A stretch of DNA of 19,186 bases from positions 1 to 19,186 of the forward strand of contig USRS01000044.1 of assembly GCA_900557165.1 (NCBI GenBank). The letters run 5' to 3'. A model generated the notes under the pieces. It ran no database searches, was not told the origin of the DNA, and saw only the letters and a list, made by a program, of their open reading frames with translations. The number at the start of each line of letters is the position of its first letter. The first letter of the stretch is position 1. The position numbers and the translations under genes are program-made. Of the stretch, positions 1 through 5,964 are shown one piece after another. This stretch comes from an uncultured Clostridium sp. (GTDB lineage Bacteria; Bacillota; Clostridia; Peptostreptococcales; Peptostreptococcaceae).

Positions 1-33
1 ATAGAATATCGAGAGCAGACCTTAGTTGCTTAA
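1..33 (+). CDS. IS3-family transposase, last 10 codons (cut by window edge)
   Basis: Frame 1 opens the window with IEYREQTLVA and a TAA stop at 31-33. This matches the usual C-terminal ending of IS3-family (IS150-group) OrfB transposases, where the DDE integrase domain finishes in a 'SP-x-EYR-x-Q' motif. The rest of the gene lies outside the window. The call rests on this short motif plus the IS-like end sequence just downstream, so the family is well supported but the exact element cannot be named. Whether the element is intact cannot be seen. Confidence 0.7.
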   Translation: MEYREQTLVA

Positions 34-48
34 TTTTTATTTTTTATA

Positions 49-74
49 CTGTCTACTTGACAGGGGGCAATTCA
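49..74 (+). mobile_element. Right terminal inverted repeat of an IS3-family element
   Basis: The segment ending GGGGGCAATTCA follows the transposase stop by about 15 bases. Read inward from the outside it begins TGAATTGCCCCCTGTCAAG. IS3-family ends characteristically begin TG and end CA and carry a G-run near the end, as here. The boundary at 74 is inferred from the terminal CA. The left end is outside the window, so the inverted repeat partner and the target duplication cannot be checked. The insertion ends 11 bases before the stop of the neighbouring minus-strand gene. Confidence 0.6.
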
Positions 75-85
75 AGTTAATATAT

Positions 86-358
86 TTACTGAATTTTGAT
101 ATTGATAATATCTCCATTATACCTTTCTAAGCTCATAATATTACCAGTTAAATTATAATTAAAAGATTCAACTAAGGATTTTATTATTTTTTCAGTATCT
201 ACTATTTCTTCTTCAAATAAGAAAAAGTCTAGAGCGTTGTTTTTAATTAGTTTTTTTACAAAATCTACAGGAAGATTTAGTTTAATTTTATCACCTGTAT
301 GAGATTTTATATTTATAATTACTAATTTATCATTGTAATTTTTCGTGTTAGTTGCCAT
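86..358 (-). CDS. Small SHOCT-like domain protein, 90 aa
   Basis: This is a 90-aa protein with no signal peptide or membrane segment. It has a repeated plan: residues 13-30 (INIKSHTGDKIKLNLP region) and the C-terminus (LERYNGDIINIKI) both carry a 'GD-K/I-I-x-I' strand pattern, separated by a helix-rich middle. That layout resembles the small SHOCT-like/DUF2089-tail proteins of Firmicutes, in which a 'DGDKV.V.LP' strand motif recurs. The start is fixed by an AGGAGGA ribosome binding site at about 363-369 (minus). The function is unknown. It stands alone between the IS end and plsC, with which it is divergent. The family call is from pattern recall and is moderate. Confidence 0.6.
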   Translation of the reverse strand: MATNTKNYNDKLVIINIKSHTGDKIKLNLPVDFVKKLIKNNALDFFLFEEEIVDTEKIIKSLVESFNYNLTGNIMSLERYNGDIINIKIQ

Positions 359-505
359 CTTTATCCTCCTTTACATAAAAAACTTTATTTGTTAATAATT
401 TATATTCATATAGGAAGTGGTTTTATAACAAAATATAAATACTTAAAAAAATATAAAAAATGTGATAGAATTAATTGTCAATAATATTTTAAGGAGTTGT
501 GGTAA

Positions 506-1231
506 GTGTTCAATTATATCAAATTTGCTTTATTTCAGATTTTTGGATTTTTATTATCTATACCTGAACTGGTTAAACTTAAAATCAATGAAAAAAAATA
601 TACTAGTATAGAGAAATTTAAATTTATTAAATCGCATGCTAAAAAATCTTTAGATTTAGTAAAAATCAAAATTAAAATTATAGGAAAAGAAAAAGTACCA
701 CAAGAAGAAGTTTTATTTGTTTTAAATCATGCTAGTATGCTTGATAGTTATATTTTAGTATCGAGTATAGTAAAGCCTATTGGTGTTATAATTGCAGATG
801 TACCCACATGGAGACATCTACCCATTGTCAGCCACTGGTTAAATATGATGAAGTGTGTTTATATTAACAGAGAAAATAATAGAGAAGGTATGAAAAGTAT
901 TATTAAGGCTTCTGAAAATATAAAAAAGGGTCAAAGTATGGCGATATTTCCAGAAGGTGATTTAACATGGGTAAAAGATCCTGATGCACTTATTTCTGAT
1001 TTTAAACCAGGTGCATTTAAAATTGCCTACAAAGCAAAATGTCCAATTGTTCCTATAGTAATAAAAAATTCAAGAAAAACTTATGAAGGATATGAACCTA
1101 TAGGAAGAATAAACTCAGGAAATGTAGAAGTAGAATATTTAGATCCTGTATATGATCATATAGAAAATCCTAAATTAAAAACAAAAGAATTAGCAGAAAT
1201 GATTAAAGAAAAAATGATTGCTGTTATGTAA
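506..1231 (+). CDS. plsC: 1-acyl-sn-glycerol-3-phosphate acyltransferase (PlsC family)
   Basis: This enzyme transfers an acyl chain to lysophosphatidic acid to give phosphatidic acid, at the inner face of the membrane. The 241-aa length is typical. It has the catalytic block NHASMLD (H75, D80; NHx4D), VYINRENN (about 118-125), the acceptor-binding block FPEGD (148-152) and the IVPIVI strand (181-186). The N-terminal 20 residues are hydrophobic and probably anchor the protein. The FPEGD block replaces the common FPEGTR, so substrate preference may differ slightly. The start is GTG at 506, chosen because AAGGAG at 491-496 lies 9 bases upstream and no ATG fits better. The gene is monocistronic and ends in a shared bidirectional terminator. 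PlsC-like acyltransferases vary in substrate, so the symbol is by family. Confidence 0.88.
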   Translation: MFNYIKFALFQIFGFLLSIPELVKLKINEKKYTSIEKFKFIKSHAKKSLDLVKIKIKIIGKEKVPQEEVLFVLNHASMLDSYILVSSIVKPIGVIIADVPTWRHLPIVSHWLNMMKCVYINRENNREGMKSIIKASENIKKGQSMAIFPEGDLTWVKDPDALISDFKPGAFKIAYKAKCPIVPIVIKNSRKTYEGYEPIGRINSGNVEVEYLDPVYDHIENPKLKTKELAEMIKEKMIAVM

Positions 1232-1236
1232 ATAAA

Positions 1237-1286
1237 ATAAAAGAGAAATTTATTCTATTGTTATTAAGGATAAATTTCTCTTTTAT
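1237..1286. terminator. Bidirectional terminator between plsC and the DUF1540 gene
   Basis: The arms 1237-1252 and 1271-1286 are perfect 16-bp complements around an 18-base loop. A T-rich tract follows on the plus strand and an A-rich tract (T-rich on minus) precedes it. It serves the convergent genes ending at 1231 and 1289. Confidence 0.85.
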
Positions 1287-1288
1287 TT

Positions 1289-1594
1289 TTAATGTTTTAT
1301 TCTAAAGGTGTCACAAACAGCTGTTTTTAAGTTAATAAGAACATGACTGGCATTGCAAGAACCTTGTAAGTTATATGTACAGTTTTTAGCATTACAAGAT
1401 ATATTTTGAGTAGTTGTAAGGTTATTAGATATATTACTTGATAAATTAGACTCTGACTTACTTATAAAACTTTCACAGTAAGTTTCTGGCGTAACAGTAG
1501 CATCATAACCTTCAATTTTTATATGTGAAGCATGGCAATAGCCACTTTTATTATAAGCACAATTTGTAACTAAACAATTTAAATTACTATTCAT
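1289..1594 (-). CDS. DUF1540 domain protein with two Cys-rich repeats, 101 aa
   Basis: Two copies of a cysteine motif are visible. Residues about 7-40 have CLVTNCAYNKSGYCHASHI followed by a distal Cys, and residues about 66-95 have CNAKNCTYNLQGSCNASHV followed by a Cys. The pattern C-x4-C-x2-N-x3-G-x-C-x-A-x-x-I with a fourth Cys further on is the DUF1540 signature. A Ser/Asn-rich linker joins the copies. The four Cys per repeat suggest metal binding, but that is inference and the biological role is not established. A GGAGGT ribosome binding site lies about 8 bases before the ATG at 1594. It is downstream of gltS on the same strand with no obvious terminator between, so it may be read through from gltS. 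Confidence 0.85.
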   Translation of the reverse strand: MNSNLNCLVTNCAYNKSGYCHASHIKIEGYDATVTPETYCESFISKSESNLSSNISNNLTTTQNISCNAKNCTYNLQGSCNASHVLINLKTAVCDTFRIKH

Positions 1595-1683
1595 AATGCA
1601 CCTCCGAATAATTATTCTTTATTTATTATTATGATAATTTTTAAAGATTTAATACAAATAGAAAACTTTAGCAGATATATAAA

Positions 1684-2883
1684 TTATGTAAGTAAATTAA
1701 TAAAGAATAAAATGCATGGAATACTGAAAATATCTAGTAAAAAGGCAGCAACAAGAGGTACAACGAGGTATGCATTATCAGAATATCCATATTTATTTGT
1801 TACAGAACTCATATTTGCTAAGGCATTTGGTGTAGCACCTAAACCATGTCCCAACATACCGCTAATCATAACTGCAGCATCATAATTTTCACCTAAAAAT
1901 TTAAATGCAATTGTAATTGCAAATAGTATTATAAATACTACCTGACAAAATACAATAAATATAATAGGACCAAATAAGCTAGACAAAGAGAAAAAATCAA
2001 TACTCATAAGTGCCATAGTTAAAAACATTCCTAAAGATAACTCTTCTAAAAAATTTAACAATGGAAAATCAAGTTTAATAGTTTTTGTTCTTTCATTTAT
2101 ATTTCTAAAAATAACTGCAATAAAAATACAACCAACTATGCTAGGGATAACAATATGAAAATAAATATTAATAAAGTTTGATAAAGCACTACCTATGTTC
2201 ATACATAGTAGCACAATTAAGATTTGGATAAAAAAATCAGTATCTGTAGTACTTAATAAAGAGCGTTTACTATTTTGCAAGTTATGATTTTTTAAGGTGT
2301 GATTTGATGATTTTAGATGATATTTTTCAATTAGATATTTAGCAATAGGGCCACCAATTAATCCGCCCATAATAAGTCCTAAGGTTGCAGAAGCAAAACC
2401 CACACTGCAAGCACTTTTAATACCTAAAGATTCTAAAGTTCTACCAAAGGCTAAAGAGTAGCCATGTCCACCTTCCATAGAAATACTGCCACACATTAAG
2501 GCTACAAGAGGATTTATATTTAATATTTTTGATGAAATAAATGTTATTATATTTTGACAAAAGCCTAAAAAAGCACATAATAACCAATAAATGATTAAAC
2601 TTTTGCCACCTTTTTTTAATAAATAAAAGCTGACATTTAATCCAACTATAGTAAAGAAAAAAGACATGAAATAAGGCATCAAAATAGTATTCATAGAGAT
2701 ATTTATTATTTTAAAACATTCTAAAATGAAAATTATTAAAGAGAAACTAAGACCTCCTACAACAGGTGGTGGGATGCAAAGTCTATTTAATATATATATT
2801 TTATTAGTTAAGAAATTTCCTAGTAAATATAGAATAATTGATAATATTAAAGTAGCTACTATATTTAAATCAAGTGAAATCAT
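1684..2883 (-). CDS. gltS: Sodium/glutamate symporter (GltS family)
   Basis: This integral membrane carrier imports glutamate with sodium. The 399-aa length equals the family norm of about 400. Around ten or more hydrophobic segments run through the protein. The family hallmarks are present in both inverted halves: IPPPVVGG (37-44) near the first helices, MEGGHG (136-141) at the first re-entrant loop, and GHGLGATPNALANM near residue 350 at the second. A hydrophilic loop (about 186-213) separates the halves. The start at 2883 is supported by TAAGGAGG on the minus strand at 2891-2898. It lies 107 bases downstream of an AraC-type regulator on the same strand, a plausible but unproven regulator. 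Confidence 0.9.
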   Translation of the reverse strand: MISLDLNIVATLILSIILYLLGNFLTNKIYILNRLCIPPPVVGGLSFSLIIFILECFKIINISMNTILMPYFMSFFFTIVGLNVSFYLLKKGGKSLIIYWLLCAFLGFCQNIITFISSKILNINPLVALMCGSISMEGGHGYSLAFGRTLESLGIKSACSVGFASATLGLIMGGLIGGPIAKYLIEKYHLKSSNHTLKNHNLQNSKRSLLSTTDTDFFIQILIVLLCMNIGSALSNFINIYFHIVIPSIVGCIFIAVIFRNINERTKTIKLDFPLLNFLEELSLGMFLTMALMSIDFFSLSSLFGPIIFIVFCQVVFIILFAITIAFKFLGENYDAAVMISGMLGHGLGATPNALANMSSVTNKYGYSDNAYLVVPLVAAFLLDIFSIPCILFFINLLT

Positions 2884-2917
2884 TTTTAATCCTCCTTATT
2901 AGTATAAGTTTATAAAG

Positions 2918-2936
2918 ACGTTGAAAAACCAACGCC
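2918..2936 (-). terminator. Hairpin between the AraC-type regulator and gltS
   Basis: On the minus strand GGCGTTG (2936-2930) pairs with CAACGTC (2924-2918) with one G-U pair, followed by TTTAT. The stem is short and the U-tract weak, so partial read-through into gltS is likely. Confidence 0.5.
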
Positions 2937-2990
2937 TTTTAATAAAAGAAAATATTTATAAATTATACTATTTAGATTTACTAGATATAC

Positions 2991-3704
2991 TTAATTTTTT
3001 ATAGTAATAAGTTCCTTTCTATAGGCAGAAGGAGTTTGATTAGTTATTTTTTTAAATACAATTGTATAATAATTTTGATTTGTAAAACCTACTTCTAAAG
3101 CCACATCTAATAAAGAAAGAGAAGGGTCAGATAATAATTTTTTACTTTTTTCAACTCTAAAATAATTTAAAAAATTAGAAAAAGTTTGATTTGTTGATTT
3201 TTTAAATAAATTGCAAAAATATGATTTATTTATATTTAATTTATCACATAAATCATCTATAGAAATATCTTTATTATAATTTTGATGAATATAATAAATG
3301 GCTTTTCTCACATAAATATTATAAGATCTACTATTTACATCGTATATTAGATTATTTTCAATAATTTTAAATAATATATATTCAATATATTCAAAACATT
3401 CGAAAGTTTTATAACATATCTGTTTGTTAAATTCATTGGTAGATATTGGGCCTAATATGAAAAATACATTACAGGCATCTGTTATTATGTAATGAGTATC
3501 ATTTTCAATGGATAAAGTAGAAATATCCTTATTGTTATTCATTTCACTTTCAATAAAACTTTGTATTTTATCTGAGGGATATATACAATCTAAGTAATTA
3601 TTATATCCTTGTTTTTCTATTTCTTTATAATCCTTTGAAATTGCTTTAATTGGAATGTTACAGCAATTGAAAAAAGTTTTTGATATGTAATTTATATTTA
3701 ACAC
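2991..3704 (-). CDS. AraC-family transcriptional regulator, 237 aa
   Basis: The C-terminal 100 residues are a double helix-turn-helix AraC domain. The first HTH is SIDDLCDKLNINKSYFCNLF (about 148-167 from the chosen start). The second is LSLLDVALEVGFTNQNYYTI (about 196-215), followed by the hallmark FKKITNQTPSAYRKE. The N-terminal 130 residues are an unrecognised sensing region with several Cys. The frame is open up to 3791, but I take GTG at 3704 as the start because AAGGAG lies 6 bases upstream of it; the extra 29 codons would be an implausible Tyr/Ile/Lys-rich tail made from AT-rich leader. It is upstream of gltS on the same strand. The ligand is unknown. Confidence 0.85.
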   Translation of the reverse strand: MLNINYISKTFFNCCNIPIKAISKDYKEIEKQGYNNYLDCIYPSDKIQSFIESEMNNNKDISTLSIENDTHYIITDACNVFFILGPISTNEFNKQICYKTFECFEYIEYILFKIIENNLIYDVNSRSYNIYVRKAIYYIHQNYNKDISIDDLCDKLNINKSYFCNLFKKSTNQTFSNFLNYFRVEKSKKLLSDPSLSLLDVALEVGFTNQNYYTIVFKKITNQTPSAYRKELITIKN

Positions 3705-4072
3705 TTTTAACTCCTTGAATTTATAAATTATAATTTTATATAAATATATTAATAAAAAATAAATATATTTATAAAAGAAAGATGTTATCAATTATAATTA
3801 GTTTACAAGTGAGAACAGCTATCATATACAATACTAATTAAAATTAATCAAAATGTCAATGGATAAAATTATAAAATTAGTGATAAAAATAAAAATATAA
3901 AGATAAATCAAGATTAATTTTTATTGAATTTACTAAATATTAGATGTTGTGATAATATAAATTTATAAATAATGATAAAGTGAACAAAAAGATTGAGATT
4001 TTATCTTATATTAAGCAAAGATATTAAAAATTACATGAATTATGAAATTAATAATTATTTGGGAGATAAAAA
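3705..4072. other. AT-rich divergent intergenic region
   Basis: This 368-base stretch holds the divergent promoter zones of the AraC-type regulator (minus) and the YgjP-like peptidase (plus). No ORF with a ribosome binding site and no strong hairpin with a U-tract is visible. I could not settle a convincing -35/-10 pair: TTGAGA at 3993 and TATTAA at 4022 are 23 bases apart, which is too far. No RNA gene is recognised. Confidence 0.6.
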
Positions 4073-4843
4073 ATGAATAAAGAATATAAAGTTATTTTAG
4101 AAAATAATAATTTAAATTTTTTATATAAGGAAAATAAAATTAATGTAAAAGTAATATATAGAAAAAGAAAGACTATTTCTATTAGAATAATTCCAAAAGA
4201 TAATATAGAAATAATTAGTCCAAAAGCCTTATCTATTTCATATTTAAAAAATGTTCTTATAGAAAAATCATCGTGGATAATAAAAACTTTAGATAAATTT
4301 GAAAATTTAGAAGAAGATTTTAAAGAAAAACAATATACAAATGGAGAAGTATTTTATTATTTAGGCGAAAAATATATATTGACTATAGTAGAAGATAAAA
4401 ATACTCAAAATAATAAAAATTATGTTTATATACGTATAAGTGAAGATAAGTTAATAATAAATACAAATAATAATGAGAAAGATTTTATTAAAGAAGAGTT
4501 AAAAAAGTGGTATAAAATTCAAAGTGAAAAAACTGTTATAAATAGATTGGAAGTATTAAAAAAAGAAAGTGCTATTATGAATAATTTATCTCCAAGTTTA
4601 ATTAAAATTAAAGAGCAAAAGAAGAGATGGGGAAGTTGTACTTCTAATAAAATTATATATATTAACTCTAGAATTTCTATGGCTCCTATAGATGTAATAG
4701 ACTATATATTAGTTCATGAGTTTTGTCATTTAGTACATATGAATCATTCAAAAGATTTTTATAATTTGGTGGGAGAAATATTACCAAAGTTTAGAGAAAA
4801 TGAAAGATGGTTAAAAGAAAATTCCTATAAATTATCATTATAA
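4073..4843 (+). CDS. YgjP-like (DUF45/M48-type) zinc metallopeptidase
   Basis: This is a predicted soluble metallopeptidase of the YgjP/DUF45 family, 256 aa. The N-terminal half has the family start pattern RKRKTISIRI (31-40) and DNIEIISPK (43-51). The C-terminal half has RWGSC (185-189), then the zinc site HEFCH (215-219, HExxH) and the likely third ligand H225 in HMNHSKDF. No signal peptide or membrane segment is present, so it should act in the cytoplasm. The substrate is not known. A GGGAG ribosome binding site sits about 8 bases before the ATG. It reads towards the BFD-like gene, 82 bases downstream, with no terminator between, so co-transcription is possible. Confidence 0.85.
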   Translation: MNKEYKVILENNNLNFLYKENKINVKVIYRKRKTISIRIIPKDNIEIISPKALSISYLKNVLIEKSSWIIKTLDKFENLEEDFKEKQYTNGEVFYYLGEKYILTIVEDKNTQNNKNYVYIRISEDKLIINTNNNEKDFIKEELKKWYKIQSEKTVINRLEVLKKESAIMNNLSPSLIKIKEQKKRWGSCTSNKIIYINSRISMAPIDVIDYILVHEFCHLVHMNHSKDFYNLVGEILPKFRENERWLKENSYKLSL

Positions 4844-4925
4844 GTAACAAAAATGTTTATAAAAGTATAAGGCTGGGAATATATTTAGTAAATAATAATT
4901 ATATTGACATAATTGGAGGACAAAG

Positions 4926-5108
4926 ATGGAAAAATTCAATAAAAACGTATGTAATTGTAGGCAAATATCCTTTGAAAAGATAGAAGATAGTATAAATAAA
5001 GGAGCAAAGAGTTTTGAAGAAGTAGTAGAGGAAACTAAGGCTACTAAAGGTTGTGGAAGATGTAAATCTTATGTTGAAGATATAGTAAAAAGTAAATTAA
5101 ATAAGTAA
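4926..5108 (+). CDS. BFD-like [2Fe-2S] binding protein, 60 aa
   Basis: This is a stand-alone BFD-like domain. It has CNC (C9, C11) near the N-terminus and CGRC (C43-C46) near the C-terminus, the C-x-C...C-x2-C set that holds a [2Fe-2S] cluster. Between them lies the usual helical core (FEKIEDSINKGAKSFEEVVE) followed by the TKAT-KGCGRC turn. In other bacteria such domains occur in bacterioferritin-associated ferredoxin and fused to oxidoreductases; here there is no bacterioferritin gene in view, so the partner is unknown. A GGAGGA ribosome binding site lies at 4915-4920. The gene ends in a strong intrinsic terminator. Confidence 0.88.
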   Translation: MEKFNKNVCNCRQISFEKIEDSINKGAKSFEEVVEETKATKGCGRCKSYVEDIVKSKLNK

Positions 5109-5110
5109 TA

Positions 5111-5148
5111 AAAAAGATAAACTTGAAGAAAAGTTTATCTTTTTTTTA
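5111..5148 (+). terminator. Intrinsic terminator of the BFD-like gene
   Basis: The arms 5111-5124 and 5131-5144 are a perfect 14-bp stem with a 6-base loop (GAAGAA). The T-tract runs from the stem end to 5147. Confidence 0.9.
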
Positions 5149-5169
5149 TAGTAAAAATTGTTAAAAGAG

Positions 5170-5199
5170 TTGGAATTTATTGTAAAAGTATTGTATAAT
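5170..5199 (+). promoter_or_regulatory. Sigma-A type promoter of a putative small RNA
   Basis: TTGGAA at 5170-5175 and a perfect TATAAT at 5194-5199 are 18 bases apart. No ORF with a ribosome binding site follows before the terminator at 5341-5394. The expected transcript start is about 5206. Confidence 0.65.
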
Positions 5200-5205
5200 A
5201 ATTAA

Positions 5206-5394
5206 TATAATGATATTTGTAATAAGAGAAAATTTATTATAAATGTTATTTGGGGAATAATTTTTAATTATAGATATAATTAGAGTTTAGGTTTAATTGG
5301 GAAAACCTTTAGGGGAAATATTGTGTACGGATTTATAACTAGTAAAAGGAGTTATATTAAAATGGGGATTTAATATGACTCCTTTTACTTTTTT
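5206..5394 (+). ncRNA. Candidate structured small RNA, about 190 nt, family not recognised
   Basis: A promoter at 5170-5199 and a very strong terminator at 5341-5394 bracket about 135 bases with no usable ORF. Inside are short hairpins: TAATAA/TTATTA (about 5219-5238), TTATT-TGGGG-AATAA (about 5246-5260), TAATTAT-AGAT-ATAATTA (about 5265-5282) and AGGTTT/AAACCT (about 5288-5308). G-rich single-stranded patches (TGGGG, AGGGGAAA, GTGTACGG) stand out against the AT-rich background. The length and isolation would suit a 6S-like RNA or another trans-acting RNA, but I see no diagnostic motif of 6S, SRP, RNase P, tmRNA or a known riboswitch. It could also be an attenuated leader, although no gene follows directly. 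Confidence 0.5.
5341..5394 (+). terminator. Long-stem terminator of the candidate RNA
   Basis: The arms 5341-5361 and 5369-5389 form a 21-bp stem with a single U-G pair and a 7-base loop (ATGGGGA), followed by a T-tract to 5394. This is the longest near-perfect stem in the window. Confidence 0.85.
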
Positions 5395-5446
5395 ATAATA
5401 TATTAATTACTTAATGGAATTAATATAAAGGATATATAATTGATTT

Positions 5447-5500
5447 ATGAAAAAACGTAAGATATTATTAAAATATAAAGTAAGTCAAAAATTAGCTTAA
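5447..5500 (+). CDS. Possible 17-aa basic peptide (weak)
   Basis: ATG at 5447 opens MKKRKILLKYKVSQKLA and a TAA stop. The peptide is strongly basic. AAGG at about 5428-5432 is too far upstream to be a good ribosome binding site. It lies between two terminators (5341-5394 and 5518-5545), so this short unit could instead be a small RNA. No family is recognised. It is listed because something transcribed seems to end at 5545. Confidence 0.2.
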   Translation: MKKRKILLKYKVSQKLA

Positions 5501-5517
5501 GTAATTTAACCCACCCT

Positions 5518-5545
5518 GGCACGAAAATAATCGTGCTATTTTTTT
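5518..5545 (+). terminator. Intrinsic terminator upstream of the 54-aa gene
   Basis: GGCACGA (5518-5524) pairs with TCGTGCT (5531-5537) around AAATAA, followed by A and seven T (5539-5545). It closes a second short unit between the RNA candidate and the 54-aa gene. The preceding CCCACCCTGG is an unusually GC-rich patch for this region. Confidence 0.8.
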
Positions 5546-5571
5546 GTAAATTAATACAATTTTTAAAAAAT

Positions 5572-5600
5572 TTGATATACTAAATAAATGGCAAAATAAT
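5572..5600 (+). promoter_or_regulatory. Probable promoter of the 54-aa gene
   Basis: TTGATA (5572-5577) and AATAAT (5595-5600) are 17 bases apart and lie 28 bases upstream of the start codon. The -10 is imperfect. Confidence 0.4.
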
Positions 5601-5627
5601 TTAGTTAAAACTTAGGAGGAATAAAAT

Positions 5628-5792
5628 ATGGCTGAATCAAAAATAACAGGATCATCACAAAGAAATGCAAAGGATGTAGCAATTGAACTTACAGAATTAT
5701 ATTATAGAGTATCTAAAGAAGAAGCTAAATCGCCAGAAGAAGTTGGAGAAACTTATGTAAAAATTTATAATCTTATTAAAGAGGCAAGATAA
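5628..5792 (+). CDS. Small protein of unknown function, 54 aa
   Basis: ATG at 5628 follows a textbook AGGAGGA (5614-5620) by 7 bases, so translation is very likely despite the small size. The protein is hydrophilic and mostly helical, with an Asn/Ser-rich N-terminus (TGSSQRNAKDVAIELTELYY) and an acidic middle (SKEEAKSPEEVGETY). It has no Cys, signal peptide or membrane segment. I considered an alpha/beta small acid-soluble spore protein, but the conserved SASP blocks are missing. The family is not recognised. It lies upstream of the phosphohexomutase, 172 bases away, with no clear terminator between, but codes on its own promoter. Confidence 0.75.
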   Translation: MAESKITGSSQRNAKDVAIELTELYYRVSKEEAKSPEEVGETYVKIYNLIKEAR

Positions 5793-5964
5793 AAAACTAA
5801 TTATAAAATATTATTTATAGTATCTAAGGGGAGAATATTATAAAGAATTTTAATAAAAAATGATAAAAATATATATCTTATGTTTACTAAAGATAAAAAT
5901 ATGTATAAAATATACATATAAATCAATAAGATTAATTTAAAATGGGAAAAGGAGAAACAAATAA

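Noticed and set aside
1631..1885. 84-codon plus-strand ORF
   Set aside because: It runs antisense to the 3' end of gltS, has no ribosome binding site and no recognisable protein pattern.
3705..3791. 29 extra N-terminal codons of the AraC-type regulator
   Set aside because: Tyr/Ile/Lys-rich translation of AT-rich leader; AAGGAG directly before GTG at 3704 marks the start.
5206..5340. Known riboswitch or 6S, SRP, tmRNA or RNase P RNA
   Set aside because: None of the diagnostic conserved motifs of these families could be found by eye, so the RNA is left unassigned.
5628..5792. Alpha/beta-type small acid-soluble spore protein
   Set aside because: Size fits, but the conserved SASP sequence blocks are absent.
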